From DASSFZ01 sp036514635 (GTDB lineage Bacteria; Chloroflexota; Anaerolineae; Fen-1058), in the NCBI GenBank assembly GCA_036514635.1, contig DATBWU010000388.1, forward strand, positions 1 to 8,647: 8,647 nucleotides of DNA. Reading direction: 5' to 3'. The notes below the pieces were generated by a model that was given only the letters and a program-made list of their open reading frames with translations, was not told the origin of the DNA and ran no database searches. Positions 1 to 4,888 of the stretch are shown here, in pieces. Both the position numbers and the translations under genes were made by a program. The number at the start of each line of letters is the position of its first letter. Within the stretch, counting starts at the first letter, position 1.

Positions 1-1110
1 CCGCTGTGGGAGATCGAAGTGACCGATACGCGCCGCCCGGTGGCGGGACTGATCGTTCACGCCGGCAGGGTCAAGTCGGGCCGGCCGCGCTCCGGCGAGC
101 AAGTCTGGGCGCTGGCCGATTTCGAGCGGCGCTGGGACATCATGCGCAATCACACAGCCACACACCTGCTTCACGCCGAGCTGCGTTACGTGCTAGGCTC
201 GCATGTGCATCAGGCCGGCTCGCTCGTCGCGCCCGAGCGGCTGCGCTTCGATTTCACGCACGGCGCGATGCTGACGCAAGATGAGCTCGATGCGATCGTC
301 GAGAACGTCAACGGCGCGATTCTGGCGAACTACCCGGTCATTCCGACGCTGAAGCCTTACACAGACGCGGTGTCCGACGGCGCGATGGCGCTGTTCGGTG
401 AGAAGTACGGCGAGATCGTGCGCGTGGTGCGCACCGGCTGGCCCGACGAAGAGCCGGTGAGTATGGAGTTGTGTGGCGGCACGCATGTCAACCAGACGGC
501 GGAGATCGGGCCGTTTATTCTCGCCTCGGAGAGCAGCGTGGGCGCGGGCGTGCGCCGCATCGAGGCGCTGACCGGGCGCGGCGCGCAGCGTTACATCCAG
601 GAGCGCCTGAACAAGATCACGTCGGCGGCGGCTTACCTCAACACCGCGCCCGACGAGCTGGACCGCAAGGTGCTGGCGCTGCTCGAAGAGAACCAGATGC
701 TTGTCAAGCAGTTGGAGAAGATGCGGCGCGAGTCGGCGCAGCGCGAGGTCGATGCGCTGCTGGGCCGCGTCGAGCAGATCAACGGCGTGCAGGTTCTGTC
801 CGTGCAGGTGAAGGCCGACACGTCCGACATGCTGCGTGAAATGACCGACTGGTTCCGCGATCGGCTGAAGAGCGGCGTGGTGGTGCTCGGCGCGGTGATC
901 AACAACCGGCCCAGCCTGATCGCCGCCGTCACGCCCGATCTGGTGCCGCGCGGACTCGACGCGGGCAAGATCGTCCGGCAGGTGGCGCAGGTCGTCGGCG
1001 GCGGGGGCGGCGGCAAGCCGACGCTCGCCGAAGCCGGCGGCAAAGATGCTTCTCGCCTGCCCGAGGCGCTGGCCTCGGTGTCGAAGATTGTAGCCGAGGT
1101 AATGCGGTAA
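1..1110 (+). CDS. alaS: Alanyl-tRNA synthetase, C-terminal part (5' end outside window)
   Basis: Charges tRNA-Ala with alanine in the cytoplasm and hydrolyses mis-acylated Ser- or Gly-tRNA-Ala. The frame is open from base 1, so the gene is cut by the window edge. The 369 residues present are well under half of a normal AlaRS (about 870-900), and the catalytic domain lies to the left. Visible parts are the end of the beta-barrel before the editing domain, the editing zinc-site motif HTATH (His codons at 151 and 163), and the CGGTH motif (Cys at 472, His at 484). These are followed by the SSVGAGVRRIEAL segment, a coiled-coil stretch (roughly 650-760) and the C-Ala/DHHA1 domain with a run of six glycines (997-1014) followed by KPTLAEAGG. 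All expected editing residues are present, so the protein looks functional. A stem-loop follows the TAA stop. The alaS - ruvX - mltG neighbourhood is common in bacteria. Confidence 0.97.
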   Translation, partial: PLWEIEVTDTRRPVAGLIVHAGRVKSGRPRSGEQVWALADFERRWDIMRNHTATHLLHAELRYVLGSHVHQAGSLVAPERLRFDFTHGAMLTQDELDAIVENVNGAILANYPVIPTLKPYTDAVSDGAMALFGEKYGEIVRVVRTGWPDEEPVSMELCGGTHVNQTAEIGPFILASESSVGAGVRRIEALTGRGAQRYIQERLNKITSAAAYLNTAPDELDRKVLALLEENQMLVKQLEKMRRESAQREVDALLGRVEQINGVQVLSVQVKADTSDMLREMTDWFRDRLKSGVVVLGAVINNRPSLIAAVTPDLVPRGLDAGKIVRQVAQVVGGGGGGKPTLAEAGGKDASRLPEALASVSKIVAEVMR

Positions 1111-1113
1111 TCC

Positions 1114-1180
1114 GTCAACGGATGTGAAGCGAACAGACGGAGAAAAACGGACGCGCCCGTTTCATATCCGTTGACCGTTT
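1114..1180 (+). terminator. Stem-loop terminator candidate after alaS
   Basis: The arms GTCAACGGATGTGAA (1114-1128) and TTCATATCCGTTGAC (1161-1175) pair over 15 positions with a single G-U. The 32-nt loop can itself pair ACGG (1147-1150) with CCGT (1157-1160). The right arm is followed by CGTTTTA, a short T run. The left arm begins 3 bases after the alaS stop codon. The long loop and short T tract make it an imperfect intrinsic terminator. It could instead be a 3'-end stabilising structure or a dispersed inverted repeat. Confidence 0.45.
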
Positions 1181-1212
1181 TATACTGCGCGCGGTCACAA
1201 GTTGCGCTTTTG

Positions 1213-1279
1213 TTGCTCAAAGCCCGCGTCCACGCGGGCGTCTATCCTGATCGACCGCGAGGACGCGGTCGGTGAGCAA
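1213..1279 (+). repeat. Double-hairpin dispersed element, copy 1 (REPIN-like)
   Basis: Hairpin A pairs GCCCGCG (1222-1228) with CGCGGGC (1233-1239). Hairpin B pairs CGACCGCG (1252-1259) with CGCGGTCG (1264-1271) around the loop AGGA. Outside both, TTGCTCA (1213-1219) pairs perfectly with TGAGCAA (1273-1279), so this copy can fold as a closed three-way junction. The core of hairpin B is close to the reverse complement of hairpin A. It lies between alaS and the baseplate J-like gene. Spacing between the hairpins (12 nt) is the longest of the four copies. Confidence 0.8.
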
Positions 1280-1348
1280 AACCGCAGATTGTTCCCGCGT
1301 CGAGTATATGTACCAGGCAGGCTCCCTCCGTTGTGGTCGCTCGCCTCG

Positions 1349-1357
1349 TGGTAAAAT
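1349..1357 (+). promoter_or_regulatory. Extended -10 candidate just before the baseplate J-like gene
   Basis: TGGTAAAAT has the extended -10 TG at 1349-1350 and a TAAAAT hexamer at 1352-1357. A start about 7 nt downstream would fall near 1364, only some 6 nt before the ATG at 1370, so the mRNA would be nearly leaderless. This agrees with the absence of a Shine-Dalgarno sequence there. A -35 match is poor (TTGTGG at 1331-1336, 15-nt spacing). The same octamer GGTAAAAT occurs on the other strand before the small membrane gene. Confidence 0.4.
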
Positions 1358-1369
1358 ACTCCCCGCCCG

Positions 1370-2902
1370 ATGGAACAAATCCTGGAACTGCACGAGCACG
1401 AAGACTTTCACAGCATCCGCGACCGGCTGGAGTTCGCCGAGTCGCAGCGGGTGCTGTTGGTGGTTCCGCCCTTCGGCGACGTGTTGAAGCGGCGCGTCGA
1501 TCTTCAGCGCATTCAGCGCTTCGCGCAAGAAAAGGGGCTGGAGATTGCGCTGGTGACGCGCGATCTGGACTTGCGCGCGCTGGCCGCCGAGCTGCACGTC
1601 CCGACTTTCTTCAGCGTCGAAGCCGGTCAGCGCCGTCAGCGTTGGCACAAACTTGACGATGATGGCTACGGCCCGTATCGCCCACCCGATCGCAGCGAGG
1701 CTTATCACGCGGCGCAAGAGCGCGACGCGCGCATTGCGCTCTCCGGCGATGAAACGCGCCGCCAAATCTGGATCGGTGTCAAGTTCGGGCTGATCGGCAT
1801 CGTCGTCGTCGCTATCCTCTTCAGCGCCATCGCCATCGTGCCCAGCGCCGAGGTGTACCTGGTGCCGCAGTCGGAGCGCGTCGTGGCGAACGTGACGATT
1901 GTGGCCGATCCTGATCTGCAATTGGCCGATCTGGAAGCGGCGCGTGTGCCGGCGCGATACGTCCTGGCCGAAGTGAAAGGCACGGTCACCGTGCCGACGA
2001 CGGGCAAGCGAGCCATCCCGACCACGCGAGCGTCGGGCGTCGTGTTCTTCGTCAATCAGCTCAATATCCCGTTCCGCGTGCCGAAGGGCACGGTCGCCCG
2101 CACGTCGGCGGGCGCGCAGGCGATTCGCTTCGTCGTCACGTCGGATGTCGACGTGCCTGCCGGTATCGGCGCGCAAGCGCAAGCGCCGATCGAAGCAGTC
2201 GAGGTCGGCGTGACGGGCAATGTGCCCGCCAACTTCATCAACGAGCTCGAAGGCGTGGCTGCGCTGTCGCTGCGCGTGAGCAACCCGGACTCGACGAAGG
2301 GCGGCGGCGACAACGAAGTGACCGCCGTCGATCCGGCCGACCTGGACACGGCGCGCAATTTGCTGCTGGATCAACTGGGGCGGCAGGCGATCGAGACGCT
2401 GACGCAGACGACGCTTGAGCCGTCTGAGTTCCTGCTCGCCAGTTCGGTTTCGGCCGATGCGATTCTGGACGCGACGTTTGATAAAGAGGTCACCGAGCAG
2501 GCCACCGAGTTGACGCTCCAGATGCGCGTTCGCTTCAGCGCGCTGGCCGTGGACAGCGAGAACGCCAACGCGATCCTCTTCGCGGCGATGCAGGCGCGGT
2601 CGCCGGCCGGTTACGCGCTGCTGCCGGAAGGGCTGACCTTCCAGCGCGGGACCGAGCAGTTCCTGAGCGAGGCAGGCCAGTATCAGTTCGAGATGCAAGG
2701 CATCGGCTATGCGGCGGCCAATCTCGACGTGGGGCGCGCCCTCAAGTCGATTGCCGGTAAGCCGCGCGACGCGGCGCTCTCGATCCTCCAGGAGAGCCTG
2801 TCGCTGCGGCAGCCGCCGCGCATCACGGTCTCACCGAACTGGTTCCCGCTGATGCCGTTGCTGCCGGTGCGCATACGGGCGGTGGTGGATGCGTCCGGTT
2901 GA
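1370..2902 (+). CDS. Baseplate J-like membrane protein (510 aa)
   Basis: Function unknown. The protein has three parts. Residues 25-90 form an alpha/beta-looking cytoplasmic domain (RVLLVVPP..., then a Leu/Arg-rich helix and ELHVPTFFSVEAGQ). A single hydrophobic helix spans about 137-157 (FGLIGIVVVAILFSAIAIVP). An outer region of about 350 residues contains a section near 200-345 with the pattern of the baseplate J/gp47 family: TGKRAIPTTRASGVVFFVNQ, then IPFRVPKGTVARTSAG, DVDVPAGIGA, GVTGNVPANFINELEG and a charged helix before the C-terminal half. Such membrane-anchored relatives are found in Chloroflexota genomes outside any phage. The charged segment before the helix (residues 84-135) suggests an N-in, C-out topology. 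The ATG lacks a Shine-Dalgarno sequence and lies 12 nt after a -10-like box. No tail genes are nearby, so a phage origin is not supported. The neighbours suggest a cell-envelope role, but that is inference. Confidence 0.82.
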   Translation: MEQILELHEHEDFHSIRDRLEFAESQRVLLVVPPFGDVLKRRVDLQRIQRFAQEKGLEIALVTRDLDLRALAAELHVPTFFSVEAGQRRQRWHKLDDDGYGPYRPPDRSEAYHAAQERDARIALSGDETRRQIWIGVKFGLIGIVVVAILFSAIAIVPSAEVYLVPQSERVVANVTIVADPDLQLADLEAARVPARYVLAEVKGTVTVPTTGKRAIPTTRASGVVFFVNQLNIPFRVPKGTVARTSAGAQAIRFVVTSDVDVPAGIGAQAQAPIEAVEVGVTGNVPANFINELEGVAALSLRVSNPDSTKGGGDNEVTAVDPADLDTARNLLLDQLGRQAIETLTQTTLEPSEFLLASSVSADAILDATFDKEVTEQATELTLQMRVRFSALAVDSENANAILFAAMQARSPAGYALLPEGLTFQRGTEQFLSEAGQYQFEMQGIGYAAANLDVGRALKSIAGKPRDAALSILQESLSLRQPPRITVSPNWFPLMPLLPVRIRAVVDASG

Positions 2903-2907
2903 GTATG

Positions 2908-2920
2908 AGGGTATTACCCT
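2908..2920. repeat. Short perfect palindrome after the baseplate J-like gene
   Basis: AGGGTATTACCCT is a perfect odd palindrome (6-bp arms around one central base), 5 bases after the stop codon. No T tract follows, so it is a weak candidate for a terminator and could equally be a protein-binding site. The first bases overlap GAGGGTAT (2907-2914), an octamer that recurs twice at the start of the lipoprotein gene. Confidence 0.35.
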
Positions 2921-2927
2921 GCGACAT

Positions 2928-3038
2928 CTGCTTTGACTGGTGATTGCACACAAATGCTCCAGGCCCGCGTCTCGCGGGCCATCCGCGAGGACGCGGACGG
3001 AGAGCCATCGAGATGTGAACAATCACCAGCTGCTTTGA
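2928..3038. mobile_element. 93-bp MITE-like insertion with terminal inverted repeats and 9-bp direct repeats
   Basis: The segment 2937-3029 begins with CTGGTGATTG (2937-2946) and ends with its exact reverse complement CAATCACCAG (3020-3029). It is flanked on both sides by the 9-mer CTGCTTTGA (2928-2936 and 3030-3038), as expected of a target-site duplication. It contains no gene and carries a double-hairpin element at its centre. Perfect terminal repeats, a flanking direct repeat and very small size are the marks of a non-autonomous element moved by a transposase encoded elsewhere. The other three double-hairpin copies lack these ends, so the 93-bp unit may be a host element carrying a REP doublet, or the ends may vary between copies. 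No transposase lies in the window. Confidence 0.65.
2956..3005 (+). repeat. Double-hairpin dispersed element, copy 2 (REPIN-like)
   Basis: Hairpin A pairs GGCCCGCG (2962-2969) with CGCGGGCC (2973-2980) around the loop TCT. Hairpin B pairs TCCGCG (2982-2987) with CGCGGA (2992-2997) around AGGA. The outer tetranucleotides GCTC (2956-2959) and GAGC (3002-3005) can close the element. Only one base separates the two hairpins, the tightest spacing of the four copies. It forms the centre of the 93-bp insertion. Confidence 0.8.
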
Positions 3039-3054
3039 CCGAGGAGTTTCTGCC

Positions 3055-3142
3055 CGCGAATAACACGAATCGACACGAGTGGCTTTATTCGTGTTCACGG
3101 GAGCACTGCACCGCATGTGTTCGTGAAGATTCGTGGATCGAT
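3055..3142. repeat. CGAAT/ACACGAAT-type repeat forming the ruvX leader
   Basis: This stretch repeats variants of ACACGAAT and its complement ATTCGTGT: AACACGAAT at 3062-3070 pairs perfectly with ATTCGTGTT at 3087-3095, and GTTCGTGAAGATTCGTGG follows up to the ruvX start. It holds no gene and runs to within about 7 bases of the ruvX ATG, so it supplies the leader and whatever ribosome-binding sequence exists. From memory, repeats with this look occur between genes in several environmental bacterial phyla. That is not verified here. Confidence 0.55.
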
Positions 3143-3565
3143 ATGGCGCGAGTGCTCGCTTTGGATATTGGCGAAAAGCGCATCGGCGTAGCGGTCAGCG
3201 ACGAATCGCAGCGGCTGGCCCGGCCCCTGGCGACGATTGTGCGCGCGTCGAAGCGTGAGGACTTCGAGGAGGTAGCCCGATTGATCGCCGAGTACGACGC
3301 GGAACGATTGATCGTCGGCCTGCCGAAAACGCTGCGCGGCGAAGAAGGCCCACAGGCGCAGCGTGTGCGCCGTTATGCCGATGCACTGTCGGCGGCGATC
3401 AGCGTGCCCGTTTTTTTTCAAGATGAGCGTTATACGTCTGTCGAAGCCGAAGAACGGTTGAAAGAAGCGCCTCGCAAGCGTCGCGCCAAGGGCGCGATCG
3501 ACGCGGCGGCGGCGGCCATTATCTTGCAGGACTATCTGAATCAACGACAGACGAATGACGAATGA
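3143..3565 (+). CDS. ruvX: RuvX/YqgF-type nuclease, 16S rRNA maturation or Holliday-junction resolvase
   Basis: A 140-residue protein of the YqgF/RuvX family (RNase H fold). Members help mature the 5' end of 16S rRNA and have been reported as Holliday-junction resolvases. N-terminal ALDIGEKRIGVAVSD carries the first catalytic Asp (D8). IVGLPKTLRGEEG (57-69) is the second family motif. FFQDERYTSVEAE (91-103) and the C-terminal AIDAAAAAIILQDYL (118-132, D120) complete the acidic site. The ATG at 3143 is chosen because the homologous region begins there and the length fits the family (about 138). An open frame continues upstream to 2933 through repeat DNA and is not credible as coding. Shine-Dalgarno pairing is weak. 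The last six or so residues (QTNDE region) and the stop codon are encoded by the inverted repeat that spans the gap to mltG. Confidence 0.95.
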   Translation: MARVLALDIGEKRIGVAVSDESQRLARPLATIVRASKREDFEEVARLIAEYDAERLIVGLPKTLRGEEGPQAQRVRRYADALSAAISVPVFFQDERYTSVEAEERLKEAPRKRRAKGAIDAAAAAIILQDYLNQRQTNDE

Positions 3566-3603
3566 CAAAAGACCGCGCCTGGTCGTTGGTCGTTCGTCTT
3601 TCG
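3545..3603. repeat. Large imperfect inverted repeat over the ruvX stop codon
   Basis: The arms at 3545-3568 and 3580-3603 (24 nt each, 11-nt loop) pair with 19 Watson-Crick pairs, 2 G-U pairs and 3 mismatches. Each arm is itself built of CGAATGA/CGTTGGT-like 7-mers. The left arm codes for the last residues of ruvX and contains its TGA stop (3563-3565). The right arm ends 11 bases before the mltG Shine-Dalgarno sequence. No clear T run follows, so it is more likely an mRNA-processing or stabilising hairpin, or a dispersed repeat, than a terminator. Confidence 0.7.
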
Positions 3604-3614
3604 CCAGGCTCACA

Positions 3615-3629
3615 GAGGAGTTCAGATTG
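3615..3629 (+). promoter_or_regulatory. Ribosome-binding site fixing the TTG start of mltG
   Basis: GAGGAG at 3615-3620 is followed by 6 bases and TTG at 3627. This is the best Shine-Dalgarno sequence in the window. It places translation start directly before KRRTRS and the membrane helix, the usual form of an MltG N-terminus. The upstream in-frame ATG at 3555 would lie inside the ruvX gene and the hairpin. Confidence 0.75.
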
Positions 3630-4754
3630 AAACGCCGTACCCGCAGTTTCATCATTTTTGCCGTGACGCTGGTCGTGGTGGGCGTTGCCGGCGCGGCCGC
3701 CGTTCAATACTTGCGCAGCGGCATGACCAACCTGCAACTGGAAGCCCCGGAGAACCTGCAAGACGCTGTCATCGCCGCGTACCTCAGCGCCAATCAGGCG
3801 AACTTGGAGCAGCCTGCCGGCACCGATTCGACGCCGATCGAGTTCGAGATTCAACCCGGCGAGAGCCTGGTCGCGATCGCCAATCGGCTGCTCCAGATGG
3901 GGCTGATCAGCGATGTGGAGTTGTTCCGGCGCTATCTGCAATACAACGAACTCGACCAGGGCATCGAAGCGGGCAAGTTCACGCTGAACAAGACGATGAC
4001 CATCCCGCACATCGCGCAGGCGCTTCAGCAGGGCCGCCGCGACGAGCTGACGGTGACCATTCCGGAAGGCAAGCGCATCGAAGAAGTAGCGCAGATTGTG
4101 GCGTCGCAAGTCTCGCAGGTTGCCCCCGATGAGTTTCTGCGGCTGGCAAGCAATGCCTCATTGTGGAAGGCACAGTTCCTGTTCCTGTCCGATGTCCCGG
4201 CGGACGGATCGCTGGAAGGGTTCCTGTTCCCCGACACGTACCGCCTGCCGCTCGAAACGAACGCGCGCGATTTGATCGAGCGCATGTTGCGCAACTTCGA
4301 TCAGAAAGTGACGCCTCAAATGCGCGCCGACGCGCAAGCCGCCGGTCGCAGCCTGTGGGATGTGGTTCGCCTGGCGTCGATCGTCGAGCGCGAGGCCGTC
4401 GTCGCCGACGAGCGGCCCTTGATCGCGGGGGTGTACCTCAATCGTCTGGCACAGGGCTGGACGCTTGACGCCGATCCGACGATTCAATACGCGCTCGGCG
4501 ATGGTCGCGAGCCGGGCAACTGGTGGCCCAATCTCACGCTGGAAGACTATCAGGGCGTCGTCGCACCGTACAACACCTATCTGAATCCCGGCTTGCCGCC
4601 CGGCCCGATTGCCAACCCCGGCCTCAGTTCGATCGGAGCGGTGATTGCTCCGCAGGCATCCGATTACTTCTTCTTCCGCGCGTCGTGCACTGGAGACGGC
4701 ACGCACCGCTTCGCCGAGACGCTGGCGGAGCAGGAAGCCAACGAGTGTCCATAG
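3627..4754 (+). CDS. mltG: Endolytic murein transglycosylase MltG (YceG-like)
   Basis: An inner-membrane enzyme that cleaves nascent peptidoglycan strands and so limits glycan length. The 375-residue product starts with a basic tail (KRRTR), one membrane helix (about 8-28), and a low-complexity linker. A LysM-like subdomain follows at about 72-137 (IEFEIQPGESLVAIANRL ... IPHIAQALQQG). The YceG catalytic domain contains SLEGFLFPDTYRLP (195-208), LASIVEREAVVADERPLIAGVYLNRL (249-274) and DADPTIQYALG (281-291), and ends with YNTYLNPGLPPGPIANPG (315-332). Glu254 in SIVERE matches the catalytic Glu (E218 in E. coli MltG). The TTG start is supported by GAGGAG six bases upstream. It lies 61 bp after ruvX, with which it is probably co-transcribed. 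Nothing essential is missing. Confidence 0.95.
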   Translation: MKRRTRSFIIFAVTLVVVGVAGAAAVQYLRSGMTNLQLEAPENLQDAVIAAYLSANQANLEQPAGTDSTPIEFEIQPGESLVAIANRLLQMGLISDVELFRRYLQYNELDQGIEAGKFTLNKTMTIPHIAQALQQGRRDELTVTIPEGKRIEEVAQIVASQVSQVAPDEFLRLASNASLWKAQFLFLSDVPADGSLEGFLFPDTYRLPLETNARDLIERMLRNFDQKVTPQMRADAQAAGRSLWDVVRLASIVEREAVVADERPLIAGVYLNRLAQGWTLDADPTIQYALGDGREPGNWWPNLTLEDYQGVVAPYNTYLNPGLPPGPIANPGLSSIGAVIAPQASDYFFFRASCTGDGTHRFAETLAEQEANECP

Positions 4755-4760
4755 AGCCTT

Positions 4761-4846
4761 TCTGAAAAGTCGCTCGAAGCCCGCGTCTCGCGGGCGTCCG
4801 CCGCGAGGACGCGGTGGACAGAGCACCGTATTTTGAGGTTTTCAGA
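4761..4846. repeat. Outer inverted repeat around double-hairpin copy 3
   Basis: TCTGAAAA at 4761-4768 and TTTTCAGA at 4839-4846 are perfect inverted repeats that bracket the double-hairpin element between mltG and the lipoprotein gene. No flanking direct repeat is evident, unlike the 93-bp insertion upstream of ruvX. The arrangement could be the worn ends of an inserted element or simply a larger stem. The T-rich right arm might also help end the mltG transcript. Confidence 0.5.
4772..4824 (+). repeat. Double-hairpin dispersed element, copy 3 (REPIN-like)
   Basis: Hairpin A pairs GCCCGCG (4779-4785) with CGCGGGC (4789-4795) around TCT. Hairpin B pairs CCGCG (4801-4805) with CGCGG (4810-4814) around AGGA. 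GCTC (4772-4775) and GAGC (4821-4824) can close the whole. The first 18 bases from GCTCGAAGCC match copy 4 almost exactly, which shows the repeat includes sequence outside the stems. It lies 17 bp after the mltG stop codon. Confidence 0.8.
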
Positions 4847-4856
4847 GGAAGCGTGA

Positions 4857-4888
4857 GGGTATAGGGGGATGAGGGTATGGGAGTAGGG
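4857..4888 (+). promoter_or_regulatory. Five G-tracts over the lipoprotein start codon (G-quadruplex motif)
   Basis: G-runs of 3 or more lie at 4857-4859, 4864-4868, 4873-4875, 4879-4881 and 4886-4888 with loops of 4, 4, 3 and 4 bases. This meets the usual G3+N1-7 definition of a quadruplex-forming motif, on the mRNA-sense strand. It includes the presumed ribosome-binding GGGGGA (4864-4869) and the ATG (4877-4879), so folding would hide the translation start. The stretch is built from the repeated octamer GAGGGTAT (4855-4862 and 4871-4878). Confidence 0.5.

Noticed and set aside
1217..1279. Double hairpins as ordinary rho-independent terminators
   Set aside because: None of the four copies is followed by a T run, and the shared bases extend outside the stems, which fits a dispersed element better.
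1217..2698. A 493-residue open frame on the minus strand opposite the baseplate J-like gene
   Set aside because: Its translation is Arg/His-rich and low in family-like motifs, as expected for the opposite strand of a GC-rich gene. The plus-strand frame has clear homology and a membrane helix.
1370..2902. Prophage or contractile injection system
   Set aside because: Only one baseplate J-like gene is present, it has a membrane helix, and its neighbours are housekeeping genes. No sheath, tube, terminase or integrase.
2933..3142. Extended N-terminus of RuvX from an upstream in-frame start
   Set aside because: The extra 70 residues run through the 93-bp insertion and the CGAAT repeat and have no homology. 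The family begins at the ATG at 3143.
3555..3626. mltG start at the upstream ATG
   Set aside because: It lies inside ruvX and the hairpin. GAGGAG at the proper distance supports the TTG at 3627.
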